Assembly (NCBI GenBank): GCA_964560325.1
Contig: CAZLLV010000271.1
Span: forward strand, 1-27,302
DNA length: 27,302 bases
Direction of reading: 5' to 3'
DNA from: CAZLLV01 sp964560325
Lineage (GTDB): Bacteria; Acidobacteriota; Thermoanaerobaculia; Multivoradales; DATKCC01
In this document: positions 7,369-14,162 of the stretch, in pieces
How the letters are laid out: the number at the start of each line of letters is the position of its first letter
Numbering within the stretch: position 1 is the first letter of the stretch
Program-made: the position numbers and the translations under genes
Notes under the pieces: generated by a model
Told to the model about the DNA's origin: nothing
The model's input: only the letters and a program-made list of their open reading frames with translations
Database searches by the model: none

Positions 7369-8034
7369 ATGGTTCCGGCCGTGACGACCTCGCCAGCGCC
7401 GGCACCCGACCCGCGTCCGGACCTACCCGGGCGCCCGCGGCTTCACGTAGGCTGCGGCCGTGCCCGCCTCGACGGCTGGGTGAACATCGACAACCAGGAT
7501 CTCCCGGGCGTCGACGTGGTGGCGGACGTCACCGGTGGGCTCGAGATCGAGGACTGCGCCGCGGTCTACGCCGAGCACTTCCTGGAGCACCTGCGGGTCG
7601 ACCAGGCGATCGACTTCCTGGCCGAGGCCCACCGTGTGCTGGGGGACGACGGGCGGATCCGCCTCTCGACCCCGAACCTCGACTGGGTCTGGCTGACGCA
7701 CTACCGGCTGGAGGCCGACCCCGCCGAGAAGACCGAGATGGCGGTCCACCTCAACCGCGCCTTCCACGGCTGGGAGCACCAGTTCCTCTGGAACCGGGAG
7801 ATCCTCGGCGAGGCGCTCGCGGCGGCCGGGTTCGTCGAGATCGAGTGGTGCCGCTACCGGGAGAGCCGGCACGAGCTGTTCCGCGGGATCGAGCGTCACG
7901 AGGCGTACCACGACACGCCGGAGCTGCCGCACGTGCTGATCGTCGAGGCGAAGCGTGGGCCGGCGCAGCCCGAGCGGCTGGCGGCGCTCCGCGAGCGGCT
8001 GGCGCGGGATTTCCTGAGCCACATGAGAGGTTGA
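7369..8034 (+). CDS. Class I SAM-dependent methyltransferase
   Basis: Predicted 221-residue methyltransferase of the Methyltransf_11-like kind. After a Pro/Ala-rich leader the SAM-binding motif I appears as RLHVGCG (residues 24-30), followed by LDGWVNID. The acidic end of strand 2 is VVADV. AVYAEHFLEHL is motif II-like, and FLAEAHRVLGDDGRIRLSTPN (post-motif II to III) completes the core. This type is frequent in surface-glycan and small-molecule pathways, but the substrate is unknown. I prefer the ATG at 7369. An in-frame TTG at 7345 would add eight residues, and GTG at 7381 is also possible. The Shine-Dalgarno is weak in each case. It is transcribed alone, with a hairpin just after the stop. 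Confidence 0.85.
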   Translation: MVPAVTTSPAPAPDPRPDLPGRPRLHVGCGRARLDGWVNIDNQDLPGVDVVADVTGGLEIEDCAAVYAEHFLEHLRVDQAIDFLAEAHRVLGDDGRIRLSTPNLDWVWLTHYRLEADPAEKTEMAVHLNRAFHGWEHQFLWNREILGEALAAAGFVEIEWCRYRESRHELFRGIERHEAYHDTPELPHVLIVEAKRGPAQPERLAALRERLARDFLSHMRG

Positions 8035-8040
8035 GACGGA

Positions 8041-8080
8041 GAGCTCCTCCGATACGGACGGGCCGACATCCGAGGAGTTC
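8041..8080 (+). terminator. Hairpin after the methyltransferase gene
   Basis: Thirteen-nt arms at 8041-8053 and 8068-8080 are complementary apart from one mismatch and one G-U pair, with a 14-nt loop. The hairpin starts 6 nt after the methyltransferase stop. No clear U-tract follows, so it may stabilise the 3' end or assist Rho-dependent termination. The second arm merges into the dispersed repeat that follows. Confidence 0.45.
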
Positions 8081-8150
8081 GGAGGCGGCGGGCGGGGGCG
8101 TCCCTCTCCCCCCGGAGGGCGGGAGAGGGATCGAGGGAGAGGGGGGAGTT
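8074..8150. repeat. Dispersed intergenic hairpin repeat, copy A
   Basis: The stretch begins GAGTTCGGAGG and contains GGGGGCGTCCCTC, then a perfect 10-bp stem TCCCTCTCCC (8101-8110) / GGGAGAGGGA (8121-8130) with a 10-nt loop, and ends in CGAGGGAGAGGGGGG. The same ordered blocks recur at 10122-10185. It lies in the roughly 300-nt gap (8035-8334) between the methyltransferase and rplU; apart from this repeat and the rplU promoter I see nothing else there. Confidence 0.7.
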
Positions 8151-8261
8151 CCCGTAGATCTCTGCGAGGGTTCAGGCTCGGGCCGGTACGGTCTTGCCCG
8201 GCCGCTCGTCGGGGGAGGGGGCGCTCTACCGAGGCGGTGCCCATACGTCGCGACTTCCGAT

Positions 8262-8290
8262 TTGACCTCCCCGGAGTCTCTTGCTATCTT
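8262..8290 (+). promoter_or_regulatory. Sigma70-type promoter of the rplU operon
   Basis: -35 TTGACC (8262-8267), 17-nt spacer, -10 TATCTT (8285-8290). Predicted start near 8297, giving a leader of about 38 nt before rplU. This is the natural promoter for rplU-rpmA-obg and perhaps for nadD-rsfS. Confidence 0.7.
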
Positions 8291-8334
8291 CATCCGTCTA
8301 CGCCCTCCGGGGCCGATACTGGGAGTGTGCATCC

Positions 8335-8658
8335 ATGAGCTCTACGACGGCTATCATCGCGACTGGCGGCAAACAGTACCGGGTGGCCCCCGGTGACGTG
8401 ATCGATGTCGAGCTTCTCGGCGACGTCGCCGAGAGCGGCGACGAGGTCAGCTTCGACCAGGTGCTCTTCGTCTCGGGCGAGGGCGGCGCCAAGACCGGCG
8501 ACGGCCTCTCCGGCGCCACCGTCACCGGTGTGCTGCTCGACGAGGTGAAGGGCCCGAAGATCCGCGTCTTCAAGAAGAAGCGGCGCAAGGGGTACCGCCG
8601 GACCAACGGTCACCGCCAGAAGTACCACCGCGTGCGGATCGACTCGATCGACGCCTGA
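8335..8658 (+). CDS. rplU: 50S ribosomal protein L21
   Basis: Large-subunit protein that binds 23S rRNA, 107 residues against about 103 in E. coli. The N-terminus reads AIIATGGKQYRVAPGD, the family's hallmark. The C-terminal signature KRRKGYRRTNGHRQKYHRVRI is the usual basic RNA-binding end. I chose ATG at 8335, with GGGAG about 9 nt upstream. An in-frame start further upstream at 8281 would lie inside the -10 region. First gene of the L21-L27-Obg block conserved across bacteria. The 88 nt to rpmA contain a GGGCCC-GCGCC-GGGCCC hairpin. Confidence 0.97.
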   Translation: MSSTTAIIATGGKQYRVAPGDVIDVELLGDVAESGDEVSFDQVLFVSGEGGAKTGDGLSGATVTGVLLDEVKGPKIRVFKKKRRKGYRRTNGHRQKYHRVRIDSIDA

Positions 8659-8746
8659 ACCGGAAGCCCCGCGACCGCGAGGCGCTCCGTACGAGACAGA
8701 TCTCCGGGCCCGCGCCGGGCCCGCGCATCATCCGAGGACCGAAACC

Positions 8747-9004
8747 ATGGCTCACAAGAAGGGACAGGGCTCCAGCCGCAACGGCCGCGACTCGAACCCG
8801 CAGTACCTGGGCGTCAAGGCCTACGGCGGCGAGACCGTCAACGGCGGCGCCATCATCGTCCGCCAGCGCGGCACCAAGTTCTTCCCCGGGCTGAACGTCG
8901 GCCGGGGCAAGGACGACACCCTCTTCGCGAAGATCGGCGGCACGGTCGAGTTCCGCGACCGCGGTCGTCGCGGCAAGTTCGTCAGCGTCGTACCCGCCGA
9001 GTAA
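8747..9004 (+). CDS. rpmA: 50S ribosomal protein L27
   Basis: Large-subunit protein near the peptidyl-transferase centre, 85 residues, the usual size. It begins MAHKKGQGSSRNGRDSNPQY, so the N-terminus is the mature type seen in Gram-negative bacteria, without the cleavable leader of Firmicutes. GVKAYGGETVNGGAIIVRQR and the Gly/Arg-rich GTKFFPGLNVGRG follow as expected. GAGGA lies about 9 nt before the ATG. The stop TAA at 9002-9004 is followed after 5 nt by the presumed obg start, indicating translational coupling. Confidence 0.98.
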   Translation: MAHKKGQGSSRNGRDSNPQYLGVKAYGGETVNGGAIIVRQRGTKFFPGLNVGRGKDDTLFAKIGGTVEFRDRGRRGKFVSVVPAE

Positions 9005-9009
9005 CGCCT

Positions 9010-10101
9010 CTGCAGTTCCTCGACGAGGCGATCATCCAGGTCCAGGGGGGCCACGGCGGCAACGGCTGTTTGGCCTTCCGGCGGGAGAAGTACGTTCCCA
9101 AGGGCGGACCGTCCGGCGGCGACGGCGGCCACGGCGGCGCCGTGGTCCTGGTCGGCGACGAGAACCTCAACACCCTCTTCCACCTCCGCTTCCGGCAGCT
9201 CTACGCGGCCGAGCGCGGCCGGCACGGCGAAGGCTCGAGCCGCACCGGCAAGAGCGGCGACGACCTCGTCATCCAGGTGCCGCTCGGCACCCAGGTCTTC
9301 GACGCCGAGGGGGATGTCCTGGTGGGAGAGATCCTGGCGCACGGCGACCGGCTGACGGTCGCCCACGGTGGACGCGGCGGGCGCGGCAACGAGCACTTCA
9401 AGAGCTCGACCAACCAGGCGCCGCGCCGCATCGAGGAGGGGCAGGAGGGGGAGGAGCGGCACCTCCGGCTGGAGCTCAAGCTGCTCGCCGACGTCGGCCT
9501 GGTCGGCCTGCCGAACGCCGGCAAGTCGACCCTGATCAGCCGCCTGTCGGCGGCGCGGCCGAAGATCGCCGACTACCCGTTCACCACGCTGGTGCCGCAG
9601 CTCGGCGTGGTCGAGCGCGGGGACGGCACCTTCGTGATCGCGGACCTGCCGGGGCTGATCGCCGGCGCCGCCGAGGGTGCGGGCCTGGGGCACCAGTTCC
9701 TGCGCCACGTCGAGCGCTGCCGCGTCCTGGTCCACCTGGTCGACCTGTCGGCGCTGCCGGGACCGGCCGGCGATGGAGCGCCGGGCGAGCCGGCGGGGGA
9801 AGGCGCCGTGCGCGACCTCGAGACGATCGAGGCGGAGCTGGCGGCGTTCGACCCGCGGCTGATGGACCGGCCGCGGCTCCTCGTCGGCAGCAAGCTCGAC
9901 GCGGCGCGCGAGGAGCGCCGGGAGGAACTGCGGGCGGCGGCGCGCGAGCGGGGCCTGCCCTACTTCGAGATCAGCGCCGTCGCCGGCGAGGGACTGCCCG
10001 AGCTGGTCCACGCGATCGCCGACCGTCTCGACGAGGTCGACCGCGAGAGCGGCGCGCGGGCGGAGGAAGAGGACCACCCGTGGCGGCCGTGGGAAGGTTG
10101 A
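9010..10101 (+). CDS. obg: Obg/CgtA GTPase, apparently with a CTG start codon
   Basis: Essential GTPase in 50S assembly and stress control, 363 residues. The Gly-rich Obg domain spans about 1-158: QFLDEAIIQVQGGHGGNGC, FRREKYVPKGGPSGGDGGHG. The G domain has G1 GLPNAGKST (about 166-174), G2 YPFTT and G3 DLPGLI. G4 reads SKLD instead of NKxD, and G5 is ISA. There is no C-terminal OCT domain. Start: homologues begin MxFxDEA. Here that position is CTG (9010-9012), giving L-Q-F-L-D-E-A. The only conventional start downstream is a TTG at 9070, which would delete 20 residues of the Obg fold, and upstream codons offer no ATG, GTG or TTG near this point. No Shine-Dalgarno is seen; rpmA ends 5 nt earlier. 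Function secure; CTG start well supported by alignment but unproven. Confidence 0.93.
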   Translation: MQFLDEAIIQVQGGHGGNGCLAFRREKYVPKGGPSGGDGGHGGAVVLVGDENLNTLFHLRFRQLYAAERGRHGEGSSRTGKSGDDLVIQVPLGTQVFDAEGDVLVGEILAHGDRLTVAHGGRGGRGNEHFKSSTNQAPRRIEEGQEGEERHLRLELKLLADVGLVGLPNAGKSTLISRLSAARPKIADYPFTTLVPQLGVVERGDGTFVIADLPGLIAGAAEGAGLGHQFLRHVERCRVLVHLVDLSALPGPAGDGAPGEPAGEGAVRDLETIEAELAAFDPRLMDRPRLLVGSKLDAAREERREELRAAARERGLPYFEISAVAGEGLPELVHAIADRLDEVDRESGARAEEEDHPWRPWEG

Positions 10102-10121
10102 ACTGAATGGCGACGGAGCAA

Positions 10122-10185
10122 GAGCTTCGGGAGGGGGCGTCCCTCATCCCCGCGAGGGGAGAGAGGGACCGAGGGAGAGAGGGGC
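10122..10185. repeat. Dispersed intergenic hairpin repeat, copy B
   Basis: The stretch starts GAGCTTCGGGAGG and continues GGGGGCGTCCCTC. A hairpin follows, with arms TCCCTC-AT-CCCC and GGGG-AGA-GAGGGA, then CCGAGGGAGAGAGGGG. It is the same element as 8074-8150 with small indels. It occupies the obg-nadD gap and ends directly against the nadD ATG at 10187. Its AGAGGGG end is the only Shine-Dalgarno-like sequence available to nadD. Confidence 0.7.
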
Positions 10186-10186
10186 G

Positions 10187-10828
10187 ATGAAGGTCGGCCT
10201 TTTCGGGGGCTCCTTCGACCCGATCCACTGGGGCCACGTGCGCCCCGTGCAGGAGGCACGGCGCCGGCTGGGGCTCGACAAGGTCGTCTATCTGCCGACC
10301 GCCGCGCCGCCCCACAAGCTCGACCCGGAGCGGGCGCCGGCCGCCCCGGCCGCGGCCCGGTTCGCGATGGTCGAGCTGGCGCTCCTGGCCGAGGAGGGCC
10401 TCTACGCCTCCGACCACGAGCTGCGGCCCGGGGAGCCGACCTACACCGTGGAGACGCTCGAGCGCTTCCGGCAGGTGGCCGAGGAGAGCGACATCGCGCT
10501 CGACCTCCACCTCTTGATCGGCTCCGACTCGCTCGCCGAGCTCCACGGCTGGCGCCGCGGGCGCGAGATCCCGCAGCTCGCGCGGCTGGTGGTTCTCGCG
10601 CGGCCCGGCTTCGAGATCGGGGCGGGCGGGAGCCCCCTCGAGCCCGAGATCCGCTCGCTCCTCGACCGCGGCGAGATCGCCGTCATCGAGGACGAGATCG
10701 TCGACCTGTCGTCGACCGAGATCCGCGAACGCCTGGCGTCCGAAGAGGCGCCGGACGACGAGTGGATGGAGGAGGCGATGCCCCCCCTGGTGGTAGACTA
10801 CTTACGGAAGTACCGACTGTATCGATGA
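10187..10828 (+). CDS. nadD: Nicotinate-nucleotide adenylyltransferase
   Basis: Converts nicotinate mononucleotide and ATP to deamido-NAD in NAD biosynthesis. It has 213 residues, the normal size. The nucleotidyltransferase HxGH signature is GGSFDPIHWGH (residues 7-17). YLPTAAPPHK binds the nucleotide, and the C-terminal SSTEIRERL carries the ISSTxIR motif. LIGSDSLAELHGW and the RRGREIPQLARLVVLARPG region complete the fold. The ATG at 10187 is spaced by a few nt from AGAGGGG, the 3' edge of the intergenic repeat. The stop overlaps the rsfS start in ATGA, a standard nadD-rsfS coupling. Confidence 0.97.
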   Translation: MKVGLFGGSFDPIHWGHVRPVQEARRRLGLDKVVYLPTAAPPHKLDPERAPAAPAAARFAMVELALLAEEGLYASDHELRPGEPTYTVETLERFRQVAEESDIALDLHLLIGSDSLAELHGWRRGREIPQLARLVVLARPGFEIGAGGSPLEPEIRSLLDRGEIAVIEDEIVDLSSTEIRERLASEEAPDDEWMEEAMPPLVVDYLRKYRLYR

Positions 10829-11229
10829 GACGCGCCGAACGAACCGACATCGACACCGCCGACCGCGTGCGCGACGCCGTGCACGCCGCCCTGGACAGGA
10901 AAGCGCAGGACCTGCGAGTCCTCAACCTGGGGCCGGTCAGCGACTTCACCGACTACTTCCTGATCTGCAGCGGCACGAGCGAGCGCCAGGTGCAGGCGAT
11001 CGCCGAGGCGATCCAGGAGAGCCTCTCGAAGACCGGCTCCAAACCGATCCACGTCGAGGGCCAGCGCGCCGGCAACTGGGTGCTGCTCGACTACGGCGAC
11101 CTCGTGGCCCACGTCTTCCAGCCCGAGCCGCGCGAGTTCTACGGCCTCGAGAAGCTCTGGTCCGACGCCCCGGACGAGACGCGCCAGTTCTCGGACGGGA
11201 ACCACGCGGCCCCGCCCTCGCCGTCTTAG
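10825..11229 (+). CDS. rsfS: Ribosomal silencing factor RsfS
   Basis: DUF143/Iojap family protein that binds L14 on the 50S subunit and blocks subunit joining when nutrients are short. It has 134 residues, slightly longer than the usual 105-120 because of a polar tail. The core motifs are DLRVLNLGPVSDFTDYFLIC, SGTSERQVQAIAEAI, the GNWVLLDYGDLVAHVF block and the closing REFYGLEKLW. The start ATG (10825) sits inside the nadD stop region (ATGA). Its place behind nadD matches the usual gene order. Only 19 nt separate it from the convergent HD-GYP gene, with no strong terminator visible. Confidence 0.96.
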   Translation: MRRAERTDIDTADRVRDAVHAALDRKAQDLRVLNLGPVSDFTDYFLICSGTSERQVQAIAEAIQESLSKTGSKPIHVEGQRAGNWVLLDYGDLVAHVFQPEPREFYGLEKLWSDAPDETRQFSDGNHAAPPSPS

Positions 11230-11248
11230 ACCCTACGGGATTCCCGGA

Positions 11249-12979
11249 TCACCCCCACGTGCCGTCGTCGGCGACCGGGAGGTCGGAGAGGACGTCGGGG
11301 ATGCGGACCTTGAGATCGAGGCGCTCGGAGCGCTCGCGCAGGCGGCGGATCTCGACCTCGGGCAGTCGGATGAACGCCTCGACCACGTCCGGGTCGAGCT
11401 GCGTGCCGGCGACGCGGCAGAGCTCGATGATCGCCTCGCCGTGGGTGCGGGCGCGGCGGTAGGGGCGGTCGGAGGTGATCGAGTCGTACGTGTCGACCAC
11501 CGAGAAGACGCGGGCGGCGAGGGGGATCTCGTCGCTCGCGAGGCCGCGCGGGTAGCCGCCGCCGTCCCAGCGCTCGTGGTGCGAGTAGACGATGGCGAGC
11601 GACGGCTCGAGGAACTTGACGTCCGCCAGCATCTCGTAGCCCCAGCTCGGGTGCTGGCGCATGACGTGCCACTCGTCCTCGGTCAGGCGGCCGGTCTTGC
11701 GCAGGATGGCGTCCGGGATCGCGATCTTGCCCACGTCGTGGAGCAGCGCCCCCCACTCGATCGCGCGCAGCTCCCGGTGCTCGAAGCCGAGCTCGCGGGC
11801 GAGGGCGAGGGCGTAGTGGGCGACGCGGAACGAGTGACCGGTCGTCTCGTGGTCGCGCGCGTCGATGGCGGCGACCACCGCGCCGATCGCCTCGACGTAC
11901 GAACGCTCGCGGTCGCGCAGGCTCTCCTCGACCGTCAGCATCAGGTCCCGGAAGGCGCCGCGCAGATCCTCGACCTCGGTGCCCGACCAGCGCTGATCGA
12001 GCGCCTCCAGCGATTCGGGACCGAGCCGGCCGGTGGCGGCGGTGTCGGCCATCGCTTCGGTCAGCTCGCCGAGGGCGCGCCGGAGGCGGCGCGAGCCGAG
12101 CTGGACGAAGCCGAGGGCGAGGAGGGTGGCGACGACGGCGGTGAGCGCCAGGTCGCGAAACAGCACCCCGGCCATCGCCTGGCGGGTCTCGAGGCTCCGC
12201 ATCAGGAGCAGCCCGGAGAGGGGGGCGCCCGGCGCGCGTGACGACCTCGTGAGGCTCGACGCGTCGGGCGGGTCGAGGCGCGCCAGGTACTCGACTCCGC
12301 CGACCTCGATCGTCCGCTCGATCCCCATGCCGCCGACGGCGAAGCGCGCGCCGGCGAGGCGGGTGCCGGGGGGCAGGGTGCTGGCCACCGGCACGCCGTC
12401 GGCGAGCACCACGACCTCCGTCCCGGTCAGGCGGGCGAGCTGCTCGATCGTGTCCGCCTCGACCCGCGCGCCGGCGACCAGCCCGGCCACCGGCTCGCCC
12501 GAGGCCGCGTCCCGCACCGGGCGGCTCGCGAAGAGGGTCAGGTGACCGCCGACCACCCTCACGCCGTGGCTGCCGTCTCCCGCCGCGGCGGCGCGGCCGA
12601 GGACGGCGAGCTCGCCGCCGGGCGCGGCACCGCTCCGCCACGCGATGTCGTCCCCCTCGCCCCGGCTGACCAGCATGAACGAGAGGTCGCGGTAGCGCGC
12701 CGCGAAGCGCTCGAGCACCTCCATCACGCGGCCGCGCTCGCCCGAGCGGATCGCCTCGGGCAGGAGGAGCATCTCGGCCATCATCTCGGTGTCGATCGCC
12801 AGGCGGTCGGTGCGCTCCCGCACCAGCTCGCGCGTCACCTCGGCCGCGGCCGCCAGCTCGCCGGCCGCCCGTTCGCGCTCCATCGTGGCGAGCCGGTGGC
12901 GGGCCAGCCAGGAGCCGGCGACGAGCGTCGCCAGCAGGACGGCTCCGGCGATGAGCAGGTAGCGGTTGCGGAGGGTCAA
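11249..12979 (-). CDS. Membrane-anchored HD-GYP domain phosphodiesterase
   Basis: Predicted cyclic-di-GMP phosphodiesterase of 576 residues. Membrane helix 1 is at about residues 6-25. An extracytoplasmic sensor region of about 240 residues with CACHE-like character follows, then helix 2 at about 275-296 and a HAMP-like linker. The HD-GYP domain starts near residue 360: DARDHETTGHSFRVA, LLHDVGKIAIPD (His414-Asp415), RQHPSWGYEML, and YSHHERWDGGGYPRGL, which carries the GYP signature. The metal-binding residues expected of an active enzyme are present. The start is TTG at 12979-12977 with GGGGAAG just upstream. No GGDEF protein is nearby. Activity is inferred from motifs. Confidence 0.9.
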   Translation of the reverse strand: MTLRNRYLLIAGAVLLATLVAGSWLARHRLATMERERAAGELAAAAEVTRELVRERTDRLAIDTEMMAEMLLLPEAIRSGERGRVMEVLERFAARYRDLSFMLVSRGEGDDIAWRSGAAPGGELAVLGRAAAAGDGSHGVRVVGGHLTLFASRPVRDAASGEPVAGLVAGARVEADTIEQLARLTGTEVVVLADGVPVASTLPPGTRLAGARFAVGGMGIERTIEVGGVEYLARLDPPDASSLTRSSRAPGAPLSGLLLMRSLETRQAMAGVLFRDLALTAVVATLLALGFVQLGSRRLRRALGELTEAMADTAATGRLGPESLEALDQRWSGTEVEDLRGAFRDLMLTVEESLRDRERSYVEAIGAVVAAIDARDHETTGHSFRVAHYALALARELGFEHRELRAIEWGALLHDVGKIAIPDAILRKTGRLTEDEWHVMRQHPSWGYEMLADVKFLEPSLAIVYSHHERWDGGGYPRGLASDEIPLAARVFSVVDTYDSITSDRPYRRARTHGEAIIELCRVAGTQLDPDVVEAFIRLPEVEIRRLRERSERLDLKVRIPDVLSDLPVADDGTWG

Positions 12980-13180
12980 GCGTCTTCCCCTGGACGATTC
13001 TTCGGCATCCGACTCTTCATACGGCGCGTCGACCGTTCCAGCTCTGCCGTGCCTGGAACGGTGGGCGGTTCGACCCGCCGATTAAGGCGGCACCCCTTAC
13101 TACGCGATGCTGCGAGTATACGTCCTTTCGGAGTGGATGACACCCTCCCGGGGAGAACGGTGCGTTACACTTTCGCCGCC
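12980..13180. promoter_or_regulatory. Divergent intergenic region with perfect inverted repeat
   Basis: A perfect 10-bp inverted repeat, ACCGTTCCAG (13032-13041) and CTGGAACGGT (13053-13062), has an 11-nt spacer. It lies between the divergent HD-GYP and deoxyhypusine synthase-like genes. It could be an operator or an RNA hairpin in the HD-GYP leader. A weak minus-strand -10 TATACT lies at 13120-13115 and would place the repeat inside the HD-GYP leader. On the minus strand a 14-codon frame (ATG at 13015-13013) ends in a TGA that overlaps the HD-GYP TTG start; it may be a leader peptide or chance. A plus-strand TACACT at 13166-13171 would give a nearly leaderless synthase transcript. Confidence 0.4.
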
Positions 13181-14161
13181 ATGAGCACCGTACGAGAGTT
13201 TCTGGACCGGCACTTCCTGCACTTCAACGCCCGCGAGACGGTCGCCGCGGCGCGCGCCTACGAGGAGCACCTGTCGGCGGGCGGCAAGATGCTGGTGTCG
13301 CTGGCGGGCGCCATGTCGACCGGCGAGCTCGGGATCATCCTCGCGCGCATGATCCGGGAGGGGAAGGTCCACGCCCTCTCCGTCACCGGCGCGAACCTGG
13401 AGGAGGACGTCTTCAACCTCCTCGCCCACGGCGAGTACGAGATCATCCACGACTGGCGGGGGCTGCGGGCCGAGGACGAGAAGGCCCTCTACGACCGCGG
13501 CATGAACCGGGTCACGGACACATGCATCCCGGAGACGATCATGCGCGAGATCGAAGCGCGCCTGATCGCTCTCTGGCGCGAGGCGGCCGAGTCGGGCAAC
13601 CGGAAGTTCCCGTACGAGTTCCTGTTCGAGATCCTGCGCTCCGGCGAGCTCGAGCCGCACTTCCAGACCGACCCGAAGAACTCCTGGCTGCTGGCCGCGA
13701 TGGAGATGGGCCTGCCGGTTTACAGCCCGGGCTGGGAGGACTCGACCACCGGCAACATGCTCGCGGGCGCCGTGATCTCCGGCAAGGTGCCGCACCACCA
13801 GGGGGTCAAGACCGGCACCGAGCAGTTCCACCACCTGATCGAGTGGTACCTCGCGAGCTCGAACGAGGGCCGCGAAGCGCCGTCGGTCGGCTTCTTCCAG
13901 ATCGGCGGCGGCATCGCCGGCGACTTCGCGATCTGCGCCGTCCCGGCGATCATCCAGGACCTCCAGCGCGAGGAGACCCGGTTCTGGGGCTACTTCGCGC
14001 AGATCGGCGACGCTCCGACCTCCTACGGCGGCTACTCGGGCGCCGTGCCGAACGAGAAGATCACCTGGGGCAAGCTCGACGTCGACACGCCGAAGTTCAT
14101 GATCCAGTCCGACGCCTCGATCGTCGCGCCGCTCATCTTCGGCTACGTGCTCGGCGACTGA
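13181..14161 (+). CDS. Deoxyhypusine synthase family protein (bacterial homologue)
   Basis: A 326-residue NAD-dependent aminobutyltransferase of the deoxyhypusine synthase fold. Recognisable blocks are MLVSLAGAMSTGELGIILARMI (the N-terminal NAD-site strand), HALSVTGANLEEDVF, PVYSPGWEDSTTGNML, GFFQIGGGIAGDF, and SGAVPNEKITWGKLDVDTPK. In the last, Lys298 aligns with the catalytic lysine that forms the imine in eukaryotic and archaeal enzymes (SWGK). Bacteria have no eIF5A/aIF5A, so a small-molecule acceptor is likely. Bacterial relatives are known or proposed to make homospermidine or related polyamines. The start is ATG at 13181; the Shine-Dalgarno is weak. It ends one base before the convergent crotonase gene. 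Family secure; reaction inferred. Confidence 0.88.
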   Translation: MSTVREFLDRHFLHFNARETVAAARAYEEHLSAGGKMLVSLAGAMSTGELGIILARMIREGKVHALSVTGANLEEDVFNLLAHGEYEIIHDWRGLRAEDEKALYDRGMNRVTDTCIPETIMREIEARLIALWREAAESGNRKFPYEFLFEILRSGELEPHFQTDPKNSWLLAAMEMGLPVYSPGWEDSTTGNMLAGAVISGKVPHHQGVKTGTEQFHHLIEWYLASSNEGREAPSVGFFQIGGGIAGDFAICAVPAIIQDLQREETRFWGYFAQIGDAPTSYGGYSGAVPNEKITWGKLDVDTPKFMIQSDASIVAPLIFGYVLGD

Positions 14162-14162
14162 C

